Assembly (NCBI GenBank): GCA_038228295.1
Contig: JBBRPH010000019.1
Span: 14,729 to 78,728, forward strand
From: JAICKM01 sp038228295
GTDB lineage: Bacteria; Chloroflexota; Chloroflexia; QHBQ01; JAICKM01
DNA: 64,000 nt
Direction: 5' to 3'
The position numbers and the translations under genes were made by a program. The notes below the pieces were generated by a model. The model saw only the letters and a list, made by a program, of their open reading frames with translations. It did not search any database and was not told the origin of the DNA. Every line of letters starts with the position of its first letter. Within the stretch, counting starts at the first letter, position 1. Below are positions 40,333-48,828 of this stretch, piece after piece.

Positions 40333-42186
40333 ATGGGCTTTGTGATGGACGGGCTGGACCCCGAACCCTACGACCGCGCCTACAGCGATCACCAGTTGGT
40401 GCGGCGCATCGCGGGCTACTTCCGCGACAAGCTGCCGCTGATCGGCCTGGTGGCCGTGATCATCGTGCTGAACTCGATCATGGACACGGTGCTGCCGATC
40501 CTGATCTCCGGCGGCATTGACACGCTGGCGAAAGGGCAGAATGTGACCGGAGCTGGGCTGCTGATCGGCGGTATCCTGCTGGCGGGTGCGCTGTCGTGGA
40601 CCTTCAACTACGGCCGCCAGCGGCTGACGGCGCAGGCGGTAGGCGATGTGGTGCTACAACTCCGCGCTGATGTGTTTGCCGGCGTGCTGGGCCGCGACCT
40701 GTCGTTCTACGACGAGTATCGCTCCGGCAAGATCGTCAGCCGCGTCACCGGCGACACCGAGGACTTTTCCAATGTGGTAACGCTGTCGCTGAATCTGATC
40801 AGCCAGTCGCTGCTGCTGGTGATCCTGACCGGCGTGCTGCTGGTGATCAACCTGCGGCTGACGCTGCTGGCGCTGATCATCGCACCGATCATCATGCTGT
40901 GCGCGCTCGGCTTCCGGCGTATTGCCCGGCTGACGATCCAGCGCTCGCGCCGGGCGGGCGCAACGGTGAACGCGGCGGTGCAGGAAGCGATGAGCGGCAT
41001 CACGGTCGCCAAAAACTTCCGCCAAGAAGGGCGCATCTACAGCGAGTTCCGCAACGTGAACGAGCAATCCTACGCCATGAATCTCCGCAGCGGCTTCGTC
41101 TTTAGCAGCATCTTCCCGTTGCTGGTGACGGTGGCTGGGTTGGGCACCACGGTGGTCGTCTTCTTCGGCGGCGGCGCGGTGCTGGATGGGCAAGTCTCGG
41201 CGGGGCAGTGGTATCTGTTTGTGCAGGCTATTAGCCTGTTCTGGTTTCCGCTCACCAGTCTGGCCTCCTTCTGGAGCCAGTTCCAGCAGGGGCTGGCCGC
41301 CGGAGAGCGTGTCTTCGCGCTGATTGACGCCGAGCCGCGCCTGCACCAGACCGGCCATGAGCCGGTACCGACGCTGGCCGGGCGCATCGAGTTCCGCGAT
41401 CTGACCTTTCGCTACAACGATCAGGAGACGGTGCTGGCCGACTTCAACCTGACCATTCCCGCCGGGCAGACGGTGGCCTTGGTCGGCCATACCGGCGCGG
41501 GCAAGTCTACGCTGGGCAAGTTGGTGGCGCGCTTCTACGAGTACCAGGCCGGCGAGTTGCTGATTGACGGGCGCGACATTCGATCCTTCGACCTACCCAC
41601 CTACCGCCGGCACCTGGGCGTGGTGCCGCAAGTGCCGTTCCTGTTCAGCGGCACGGTCGCCGACAACATTCGCTACGCCCAACCTACCGCGAGCGATGCG
41701 CAAGTGGCGACCGTGGCCGCACAAGTCGGCGGCGGCGACTGGCTGGCGGCCCTGCCGAGCGGCCTAGCGACTGACGTGGGCGAAGGCGGACGCGGCCTGT
41801 CGTTGGGCCAACGCCAACTAATCGCCCTGGCCCGTGTGCTGCTGCAAGACCCAGCCATCCTGATCCTGGATGAGGCCACGGCCAGCGTGGACCCGCTGAC
41901 CGAAGCCCAGATTCAAGAGGGATTGGACTTACTGCGGCACGGCCGCACCGCGATCATTATCGCCCACCGCCTCTCGACCATACGCGATGCCGACCGCATC
42001 ATTGTGCTGGACCACGGTCATATCCTGGAAGAGGGCACGCACGACGGCCTGATGGCGCAGGCCGGTCCCTATGCCCACCTCTACAACACCTACTTCCGCC
42101 ATCAGTCGCCTGACTACCAGCCCGGCAGCGGCTTCGTCCCCGTCCGCGTGCCCCTGCCGGCGCTCGCCGCTGAGCAGCCGGCCTAA
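40333..42186 (+). CDS. ABC exporter half, degenerate signature motif
   Basis: A 617-residue partner of the preceding gene. Membrane domain, then Walker A GHTGAGKST (385-393), Walker B with catalytic E514 (ILILDEATASVD), H-loop AHRL, but signature LSLGQ (489-493) in place of LSGGQ. In the heterodimer the canonical site combines this Walker A/E514 with the partner's LSGGQ, while the other site combines D510 and LSLGQ and should not hydrolyse ATP well. This is the pattern of BmrCD, TM287/288 and TmrAB-type multidrug or lipid exporters. Confidence 0.94.
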   Translation: MGFVMDGLDPEPYDRAYSDHQLVRRIAGYFRDKLPLIGLVAVIIVLNSIMDTVLPILISGGIDTLAKGQNVTGAGLLIGGILLAGALSWTFNYGRQRLTAQAVGDVVLQLRADVFAGVLGRDLSFYDEYRSGKIVSRVTGDTEDFSNVVTLSLNLISQSLLLVILTGVLLVINLRLTLLALIIAPIIMLCALGFRRIARLTIQRSRRAGATVNAAVQEAMSGITVAKNFRQEGRIYSEFRNVNEQSYAMNLRSGFVFSSIFPLLVTVAGLGTTVVVFFGGGAVLDGQVSAGQWYLFVQAISLFWFPLTSLASFWSQFQQGLAAGERVFALIDAEPRLHQTGHEPVPTLAGRIEFRDLTFRYNDQETVLADFNLTIPAGQTVALVGHTGAGKSTLGKLVARFYEYQAGELLIDGRDIRSFDLPTYRRHLGVVPQVPFLFSGTVADNIRYAQPTASDAQVATVAAQVGGGDWLAALPSGLATDVGEGGRGLSLGQRQLIALARVLLQDPAILILDEATASVDPLTEAQIQEGLDLLRHGRTAIIIAHRLSTIRDADRIIVLDHGHILEEGTHDGLMAQAGPYAHLYNTYFRHQSPDYQPGSGFVPVRVPLPALAAEQPA

Positions 42187-42218
42187 GTCGCGGCCAGGGG
42201 CACAGCGCGCCGGCGCGG

Positions 42219-42232
42219 GGGCTGCGAAGCCC
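42219..42232 (+). terminator. Small hairpin after the ABC exporter pair
   Basis: GGGCT (42219-42223) and AGCCC (42228-42232) with a GCGA loop, 33 nt after the stop, extendable with a bulge by flanking GCG/CGC. No T-run. The rest of 42187-42316 is GC-rich with no gene visible. Confidence 0.3.
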
Positions 42233-42316
42233 GCCTCCACTTCCCACCCGTTTACCGCGCCGTGCCGCTGCCGCCCACCCGACAGGGCGGCGATCCGGGA
42301 ACGGGCGGCGCCTGCC

Positions 42317-42345
42317 TTGACAAAGTAGTTCCCTACCGGTAGAAT
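42317..42345 (+). promoter_or_regulatory. Promoter of the plus-strand polysaccharide arm
   Basis: TTGACA (42317-42322) and TAGAAT (42340-42345) separated by exactly 17 nt, giving a leader of about 170 nt before the sugar transferase gene. Confidence 0.88.
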
Positions 42346-42351
42346 TGGCTC

Positions 42352-42523
42352 TGTCAATACAACGCCGTATTGCGGTCGGCCCATGTGAACCGTCAGGGAG
42401 TAGTGTGGTAATTTATATGCCGCGTTCTGCACAGCCTCGCTTCCTGGTTAAAGGGCGACCACCCATACTGCGCAAGGAGGCAAGTCGCTGCCTCGTATCA
42501 GGAAGCACAGAAAGGTAGCGTGC
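42352..42523 (+). promoter_or_regulatory. Hairpin-rich leader with an ops-like end
   Basis: The leader has nested hairpins: GCTTCCTG (42439-42446) pairs with CAGGAAGC (42499-42506), enclosing GAGGCA/TGCCTC (42477-42482 with 42489-42494). Its last ten bases, GGTAGCGTGC (42514-42523), equal the 3' part of the enterobacterial ops element as I remember it. AAAGG at 42511-42515 also acts as the ribosome binding site. No gene is visible in this stretch. Confidence 0.45.
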
Positions 42524-43252
42524 ATGGCGGTCGAGAATGAACAGCATTCCTTTCCGACAAGCCCCATTAGTTCGGTTAGTTCGCTAGGCAACGCTAATGC
42601 GTTCGCTCCCCCTGAGCAGCACAGCGGCTTCTATGTCCTTTACGGCAAACGCATCCTGGACGTGATTATGGCAGCGATCCTGCTACTGCTGGCCGCCCCG
42701 CTGATGGCGGTGATCGCGGTGGGCGTGGTCCTGGATTCGCCGGGGCCGGCGCTGTTTGTGCAGGAGCGGGTGGGTAAAAACGGCACCACCTTTCGGATGT
42801 TCAAGTTCCGCTCAATGCACGCCGCCAATAGCACACTGATCCATGAGCAGCACGTCCAGCGCGTGATCCGCGAAAATACCGAACCCCAGCCGGGCGGCAG
42901 CCTCAAAATCCCCGCCGACCCACGGGTGACGCGCCTGGGCCGCATACTGCGCCGCACCAGCCTGGATGAACTGCCGCAATTAGTCAACGTGCTGCGCGGC
43001 GAGATGAGCCTAGTCGGGCCGCGCCCGGACCTCCCCTACGCTGTCGCCGTCTACAAGCCCTGGTATCATGAGCGGTTTGAGGCCATGCCCGGCATCACCG
43101 GCTACTGGCAAGTGGCGGCGCGCAATACCGTCAGTTACGAGCGCATGATCGAGATGGACATTGAGTATTCGCGCCGGCAAAATCTCAGTTGGGATCTGCT
43201 GCTGCTATTGCAAACGGCGGGGGCAGTGTTCCACGGTAAAGGGGCCAGCTAA
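42524..43252 (+). CDS. Initiating sugar-phosphate transferase (polyprenyl-P glycosyl-1-P transferase)
   Basis: A 242-residue monotopic PGT. A Ser/Pro-rich N-terminus precedes KRILDVIMAAILLLLAAPLMA (the re-entrant membrane helix), then LFVQERVGKNGTTFRMFKFRSM, the RRTSLDELPQLVNVLRGEMSLVGPRP block with the catalytic Asp-Glu, and GITGYWQV. It attaches the first sugar-phosphate to undecaprenyl-phosphate to start polysaccharide repeat synthesis. The sugar (Glc, Gal or an N-acetyl sugar) cannot be read. Confidence 0.94.
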   Translation: MAVENEQHSFPTSPISSVSSLGNANAFAPPEQHSGFYVLYGKRILDVIMAAILLLLAAPLMAVIAVGVVLDSPGPALFVQERVGKNGTTFRMFKFRSMHAANSTLIHEQHVQRVIRENTEPQPGGSLKIPADPRVTRLGRILRRTSLDELPQLVNVLRGEMSLVGPRPDLPYAVAVYKPWYHERFEAMPGITGYWQVAARNTVSYERMIEMDIEYSRRQNLSWDLLLLLQTAGAVFHGKGAS

Positions 43253-43334
43253 CCCCCCCGCCGGGTGATGCACGGCCAGGGGATCGGGCCTGGACCAGGG
43301 TCATGCGTGAGGGCGTGTGATGGCAAGGAGAGGT

Positions 43335-44489
43335 ATGAAAATCGCTATGTTGGGGATGCGCGGCATCCCCGCCAATTATTCCGGCTTCGAGACCTGTGTC
43401 GAAGCCGTCAGCACCCGCCTGGTCCAGCGGGGGCATGAGGTGACGGTCTACAATCGGCCGCATCATGTCAAATGGCCCGGCGCGACCTACAAAGGCGTGC
43501 GGCTGGTCAAGATTCCCACGATCCGCAATAAATACCTCGAAACCCTGGTCCATACGACTCTGTCGGCAATCCATGCCAGCATTACCGGCGCCGATGTGAT
43601 CTTGATCTTTATTGCCGCCAACAGCCCGGTCGCCGCGATCCCCCGCCTGGCCGGCTACAAAACTATTTTGCACGTTGACGGGCTGGATTGGAAGCGCGAT
43701 AAGTGGCCGCCGTTTGCTAAACGCTACATTAAACTGGCCGAATGGCTGGGCACGCGCCTGCCGCACGCGCTGATCACCGACTCGCGCGTGGTGCAGCAAT
43801 ATTACAAAGATACCTACGGGGCCGACATCGAATACATCGCCTACGGTGCCGAGGTGGAGGCGGCAGAAGGCGGGCAGACCCTACCGCGCTTCGGCTTGCA
43901 GCCCGACGGCTATCTGCTTTTCGTCGGGCGGCTGGTGCCCGAAAACGGCATCCATACGCTGATTAAAGCCTACGAGCAATTGCACACCGACAAAAAGTGC
44001 GTCATCGTCGGCAACGCCCCCTATGCCGAAAAATATATCACCGAACTGAACGCGATGGCCGGGCCGAACGTGATTTTCACCGGCTACCAGTTTGGCGCCG
44101 CCTACCGCGAACTCAGTTCCAACGCCTACCTGTTTGTCGAACCCTCGAAAGTGGGCGGCACCCATCCGGCGCTGGTCGAGGCAATGGGCTTCGGCAGTTG
44201 CGTCGTGGCGCACGGTACGCCGGAGAACCGCGAGACCATCGGGGACGCCGGCTTCAGCTACGACGGCGATCAGCCGGTCGAGAATCTCCGTGCCCTGCTG
44301 CAACGGCTGGTAGATGAACCGGCCCTGGTCACGGCCGCGCGTGAACGCTCGCGGCTGCGCGCCGCCCGTGCCTTCTCCTGGGAGCAAGTGACCGATGCCT
44401 ACGAAACGATGTTCCGCCGGATGCTGAAATCACGCCGCCCGCGCTCGGCCTCGAAGGGCCGCCGCCCCGACATCGGACCCACCGTTTGA
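43335..44489 (+). CDS. GT-B glycosyltransferase with DUF1972-type N-terminus
   Basis: A 384-residue retaining glycosyltransferase, probably a rhamnosyl/hexosyl transferase of the family that starts MKIAMLGMRGIPANYSGFE (DUF1972). The donor site is in the C-terminal half (LLFVGRLVPENGIHTLIKAY; EPSKVGGTHPALVEAMGFG, the E-x7-E motif). ATG 43335 follows AAGGAGAGG; GTG 43317 is an alternative. Basic tail at the C-terminus. Works on the lipid-linked oligosaccharide at the inner membrane. Confidence 0.92.
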   Translation: MKIAMLGMRGIPANYSGFETCVEAVSTRLVQRGHEVTVYNRPHHVKWPGATYKGVRLVKIPTIRNKYLETLVHTTLSAIHASITGADVILIFIAANSPVAAIPRLAGYKTILHVDGLDWKRDKWPPFAKRYIKLAEWLGTRLPHALITDSRVVQQYYKDTYGADIEYIAYGAEVEAAEGGQTLPRFGLQPDGYLLFVGRLVPENGIHTLIKAYEQLHTDKKCVIVGNAPYAEKYITELNAMAGPNVIFTGYQFGAAYRELSSNAYLFVEPSKVGGTHPALVEAMGFGSCVVAHGTPENRETIGDAGFSYDGDQPVENLRALLQRLVDEPALVTAARERSRLRAARAFSWEQVTDAYETMFRRMLKSRRPRSASKGRRPDIGPTV

Positions 44490-44520
44490 CCGCCCGCGCC
44501 CACCGGCAGTGCCGCCAAGC

Positions 44521-45672
44521 ATGAAGATCGTCCACACAACCATTCGCTATCCCCCAGCCGTCGGCGGCGTAGAATCGTATGTCGCCGACCTATGCGCCGG
44601 CCTGCATGAGCACGGCCACCGGGTACAGGTCTACACCTCCGATTTGGCCCAGCATATGCGCCTGCTACGCCTGCCGCCTGCGGTGCCGCGTGTGGTGCAT
44701 GGCGGGGTCGCCGTCCGGCGACTATCCGCCGTCGCCCTGCCGGGGATCGCGGGCTACCCGTTACTGCCGGGCTTGCCGGGCCGGCTCGCTACGACGCGGG
44801 CCGAGGTGATCCACGGCCACTGCTTTCAGTATTGCAGCGCTGATTTTGCCGCCTTAGCCGGCCGAGTGCGCGGCATCCCCTTTGTCCTCTCGCCGTATTA
44901 TATGCCCGCCACAACCCGGAAATGGCGGCTCTACCAGCAGACGGTGGGCCGGTTGACGATGCAGGCGGATGTGGTCGCGGTGATTTCGCCGTTCGAGCAG
45001 CGGATCATTGAAAGCCGGGGCTTCCGCGTGCGCCGCTTCGCGCTATTGCCGCCGGCCGTGGAAGCCGCCGCTTACCAGGGGCCGGGCGACCCCGCGTTCC
45101 TGGCCCGCTACGGCTTCGACGCACAGCAGCACCAGATCGTGCTCTTTGTCGGGCGCATCTGCCGCGAAAAAGGGGTGGATCTGTTGATCACGGCGGCACA
45201 AACAGTGCTGCTGCGGGCACCCGATACGCGCTTTCTGCTGGTCGGGCCGGACTGGGGCGACCGCACGGCGTTCGAGACGCAGGTAGCGGAAGCGGGACTG
45301 ACCGGCAAGGTGGTGTTCACCGGCAACTTGCCCCGCACTGCGGTGCTGACCGCCTATCGCAGTGCCGATCTGATGGCCTTTCCCAGCCGCTACGAAACGT
45401 TCGGCATCGTGCTGATCGAAGCGATGGCCGCCGGGCTGCCGGTGGTGGCGACACGCACGGCGGCGATCCCCGATGTGGTGGAGCATGAGCGCACCGGGCT
45501 GCTGAGTGCGCCGGACGATGCCGCCGCCTTGGCCGCCCACCTGCTCTACCTGCTACGCGATGCAGGTCGGCGCGCCCTGATGGGCACGACCGCCGCCGCG
45601 CACGTTGCCGCCCACTACAGTCGCGCGCAACAAGTACGGCGGGCGGAAGCAATCTATCGCTCGGTGTGCTGA
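44521..45672 (+). CDS. GT4 family glycosyltransferase
   Basis: A 383-residue GT-B enzyme. N-terminal YPPAVGGVESYVADLCAGLHEHGH is the acceptor-domain hallmark; VLFVGRICREKGVDLLI, then FPSRYETFGIVLIEAMAAGLPVVAT carry the donor-site E-x7-E. It lies 31 nt after the previous gene. Sugar and linkage unknown. Confidence 0.93.
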   Translation: MKIVHTTIRYPPAVGGVESYVADLCAGLHEHGHRVQVYTSDLAQHMRLLRLPPAVPRVVHGGVAVRRLSAVALPGIAGYPLLPGLPGRLATTRAEVIHGHCFQYCSADFAALAGRVRGIPFVLSPYYMPATTRKWRLYQQTVGRLTMQADVVAVISPFEQRIIESRGFRVRRFALLPPAVEAAAYQGPGDPAFLARYGFDAQQHQIVLFVGRICREKGVDLLITAAQTVLLRAPDTRFLLVGPDWGDRTAFETQVAEAGLTGKVVFTGNLPRTAVLTAYRSADLMAFPSRYETFGIVLIEAMAAGLPVVATRTAAIPDVVEHERTGLLSAPDDAAALAAHLLYLLRDAGRRALMGTTAAAHVAAHYSRAQQVRRAEAIYRSVC

Positions 45673-45715
45673 CGGGCCGAAGGCCGAGCGTGTAAGCAGT
45701 ACGCCGGCCGCTGAT

Positions 45716-45765
45716 TTTTACGCTTCACGTTTCTCACTCACGGATTACGTTTTACGCTTTAGGAT
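45716..45765 (+). repeat. Degenerate TTTACGC-type short repeats before asnB
   Basis: The 98-bp gap before asnB contains recurring TTACGC, CACGTTT and TTACGTTTTACGC words with an irregular ~7-nt period, less perfect than the other heptamer arrays of the window. No gene here. Confidence 0.5.
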
Positions 45766-45770
45766 GGGCT

Positions 45771-47666
45771 ATGTGCGGGATTTGCGGCATTTATAATAGC
45801 GGCGACACGGAACTGGTGCAGCGGATGTGCCGGGCCATGATCCATCGCGGGCCGGACGATGAAGGCATTACCACGGCCGGCCGGGTGGTGCTGGGCACGC
45901 GCCGGCTGGCGATCCTCGATCTGTCGCCCGCCGGCCGGCAGCCGATGCAAAGCACCGACGGGCGGGTGACGCTGGCCTACAACGGCGAGGTCTACAACTA
46001 CCGCGAGTTGAACGCCGAATTGGCCGCCCAGGGCTACCCGGCCCACAGCCATTGCGACACCGAGACGATCCTGCACGCCTACGAGCGCGAAGGTATCGCC
46101 TGCCTGCAACGGCTGCGCGGGATGTTCGCCATCGCCCTGTGGGACGCGGCGCAGGGGCAACTGTTTCTGGCGCGCGACCGGCTGGGCATCAAGCCGCTCT
46201 ATTACGCCGCTGTCGGCGACCGGGTGCTGTTCGGCTCGGAGCTAAAGGTGCTGCTCGCATCAGGCCAGGTCTCGCGCGAATTGGACCCGGTGGCCGTGGA
46301 TCTCTATCTCACCTTCGGCGTGGTGCCCGCCCCCTACACCATGTTCAAGGCCGTCCGTGCGCTACTGCCCGGCCACTACATGACCGTGGACGCAGCGGGC
46401 ATCCGGCACACACGCTATTGGAATGTGCAGTTTGCCGATCAGTATCCCCAGCGCAGTGAAGACGACTGGGCCGCCGAACTACGCACCCGCCTGACCGAGG
46501 CGGTGCGCCTACGCTTGCTGAGTGACGTGCCGCTGGGCGCGTTCCTGAGCGGCGGCGTGGACTCCGGCGCCATTGTCGGGCTAATGAGCGGCATGACCGA
46601 TCGGCCGGTAGATACCTACTCCATTGACTTTGACCGGGGCGGTGCCGCGTATAACGAGACGGCCAAAGCCCAGCAAGTGGCCCAACTCTTCAGCACCCAC
46701 CACCACCCCCTGCGCGTAACCGGAGCCGACCTGGCGCGGGAGCTGCCGCACATCATCTGGGCGATGGACCAGCCGACGCACGACGGCATCAACACCTACT
46801 TTGTCTCCAAGCTCGCCAAGACCGGCGTGACGGTGGCCTTATCGGGGCTGGGCGCAGATGAACTGTTCGGCGGCTACAGCACCTTCCGCTTCGCGGCGCG
46901 CCTGGCCCGCTACCGAGACATTCAGACGCGCATACCGACCGCCGTGGGGCGGGCCGCCGCCGGCGTATTGGAGCGCCTGCCGGCACGCTACGAACTGGCC
47001 TGGCCGCTGCGCGGCGCGGCGGGGCTGCTGAACGCCTACCCCACCGCCGCCGATCAATATCTGCTGGTCAAGGGCTTTTTTTCGCCGGCGCGGCGAGCCA
47101 CGTTGCGCAACGGCCACGGCGGCGCGGATGCGGCCCGGCCCTTGCTGCGCGACTTGCTGGCCGAACTGCCGCCCACTGACGTGATTAATCAGATTTCCTA
47201 CCTGGAACTAAAAACCTACATGGCGGACACCCTACTGCGCGACACTGACGTGATGAGCATGGCCCATTCGCTGGAAGCGCGCGTGCCGTTCCTGGACCAC
47301 CCGCTGGTCGAGTGGGTGGCGACGATGCCGCCCGACCTCAAGATGCGCCCCGGTCGGCCTAAATATATCCTGAAAAAAGCCCTGGCCGGCCTGCTACCCG
47401 ATGAGATTTTGCACGCCCCCAAGATGGGCTTCGGCTTCCCGCTGGCCTATTGGCTGCGCGAACCGCCGCTACGCGCGATTGTGGAAGACTGCCTCAGCCC
47501 GGTGAGTGTGGCGCGGCGCGGCCTGTTGGCAGGGCCGGCGGTGGCGGCGGCTCAGCGCGCTTTCTACAGCGGGGAACGCACCGACCCGCGCAGCTACCAA
47601 GTGTATGAGCGCGTTTGGCTGCTGACCGTGCTGGAACTATGGTGCCGGAGTTACCTGGATGGCTAA
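45771..47666 (+). CDS. asnB: Asparagine synthase (glutamine-hydrolysing)-like amidotransferase
   Basis: A 631-residue protein. C2 is the N-terminal glutaminase nucleophile (MCGICGIY); residues to ~210 form the Ntn domain (ARDRLGIKPLYYA). The synthetase domain has the PP-loop GAFLSGGVDSGAIV, SGLGADELFGGY and EARVPFLDHPLVEW. Free asparagine synthesis is one role, but AsnB homologues inside polysaccharide clusters often amidate sugar acids or modify glycans. Its stop overlaps the next glycosyltransferase by 8 nt, which supports a cluster-specific role. Confidence 0.92.
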   Translation: MCGICGIYNSGDTELVQRMCRAMIHRGPDDEGITTAGRVVLGTRRLAILDLSPAGRQPMQSTDGRVTLAYNGEVYNYRELNAELAAQGYPAHSHCDTETILHAYEREGIACLQRLRGMFAIALWDAAQGQLFLARDRLGIKPLYYAAVGDRVLFGSELKVLLASGQVSRELDPVAVDLYLTFGVVPAPYTMFKAVRALLPGHYMTVDAAGIRHTRYWNVQFADQYPQRSEDDWAAELRTRLTEAVRLRLLSDVPLGAFLSGGVDSGAIVGLMSGMTDRPVDTYSIDFDRGGAAYNETAKAQQVAQLFSTHHHPLRVTGADLARELPHIIWAMDQPTHDGINTYFVSKLAKTGVTVALSGLGADELFGGYSTFRFAARLARYRDIQTRIPTAVGRAAAGVLERLPARYELAWPLRGAAGLLNAYPTAADQYLLVKGFFSPARRATLRNGHGGADAARPLLRDLLAELPPTDVINQISYLELKTYMADTLLRDTDVMSMAHSLEARVPFLDHPLVEWVATMPPDLKMRPGRPKYILKKALAGLLPDEILHAPKMGFGFPLAYWLREPPLRAIVEDCLSPVSVARRGLLAGPAVAAAQRAFYSGERTDPRSYQVYERVWLLTVLELWCRSYLDG

Positions 47667-48828
47667 CGTATTATTCGTCGGGCGTTGGTTCCCGCCGCGC
47701 GTGGGCGGCATGGAAAACTACCTCTTTGAGCTCTATCGCCGCCTGCCGCCCACCACGGTAGACTTGCTGTTGCCCGACGAGCCGGGCGCACGCATCTTTG
47801 ACCGGCGGCACGATTTGCGCGTGCGGCGCGTGCGGCTGCCGCCGGGGGTCTCGATTAACCGCAAAAGCGCACTGGGGCCGTTGCTGGTGATCGCCTGCAC
47901 GCGGCTGCTGCGCGGCGGCTACAGCCAGGTGCATTGCGGCCATGTGCTGACCGGCGTGATCGGGCTGCCGGCGCGCCGGCTGTGGGGGCTACCCTATGTG
48001 GTCTACGCTTTCGGGGCCGAGATCACCGGCGGCGGCCTCGGCCCGCTCAAGCGGCTGGTGTTGCGCGGAGCCACGCGCATCGTCAGCATCAGCCGCTACA
48101 CCACGGCCCAGGTGCAAGCGCTCGGAGTCGCGCCGGAGCGCATCGTCACCATCACGCCGGGCGTAGACCTCACCCGCTACCACCCCGACGGCGACGGCGC
48201 TGCCTTGCGCGCCCGCCTGGGCTTGACCGGCCGGCCGTTGTTGCTGACGGTGGGCCGGCTCGACCGCAGTTCGCAATACAAAGGCCACGATACGGTGATC
48301 GCGGCCTTGCCCGCCATCCGCCGCGCCGTGCCGGATGTGGTCTACCTGATCGTCGGGTCAGGCAACGATCAGCCGCGCTTGGCCGAACTGGCGGTTGCCG
48401 CCGGGGTGCGCGATGCGGTCATTTTCACCGGTTACGTGCCGTATGAAGAGCTGCCGCACTATTTCGCGGCCTGCGACCTGTTCCTGCTGCCCAACCGCGT
48501 CGATCCTTTCGGCGGCGGCGCAGCCACCGAGGGCTTCGGCATGGTCTCTATCGAAGCGGCGGCCTGCGCCCGCCCGGTGATCGCCGGGCGGCACGGCGGC
48601 AGCACCGACGCGGTGCTGGATGGACAAACCGGCCTGCTATTGGACCAACCCGACGCGGCCGGCGTGGCGGCGGCGACCCTCGCCTTGCTACGCGACCCCG
48701 AACGCGCCCGGCAGATGGGCCTAGCGGGCCGCCGGCGCGTGGAGGCCGAGTTTACCTGGGAAGGCAAAGCGCAGCAGTTAGCGCAACTAATCACGACCCT
48801 TGACCGCCGGCAGCCGCGGCCGCGATGA
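47659..48828 (+). CDS. GT4 family glycosyltransferase (PimB-like)
   Basis: A 389-residue GT-B enzyme: VGRWFPPRVGGMENYLFELYRRL at the start, SRYTTAQVQALGV.PERIVTITPGVDLTRY linker, LLTVGRLDRSSQYKGHDTVI, and GFGMVSIEAAACARPVIAGRHGGS with the donor-binding E-x7 motif. This resembles phosphatidylinositol-mannoside or EPS mannosyl/glucosyltransferases. Overlaps asnB upstream and the next gene (ATGA) downstream. Confidence 0.93.
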   Translation: MANVLFVGRWFPPRVGGMENYLFELYRRLPPTTVDLLLPDEPGARIFDRRHDLRVRRVRLPPGVSINRKSALGPLLVIACTRLLRGGYSQVHCGHVLTGVIGLPARRLWGLPYVVYAFGAEITGGGLGPLKRLVLRGATRIVSISRYTTAQVQALGVAPERIVTITPGVDLTRYHPDGDGAALRARLGLTGRPLLLTVGRLDRSSQYKGHDTVIAALPAIRRAVPDVVYLIVGSGNDQPRLAELAVAAGVRDAVIFTGYVPYEELPHYFAACDLFLLPNRVDPFGGGAATEGFGMVSIEAAACARPVIAGRHGGSTDAVLDGQTGLLLDQPDAAGVAAATLALLRDPERARQMGLAGRRRVEAEFTWEGKAQQLAQLITTLDRRQPRPR

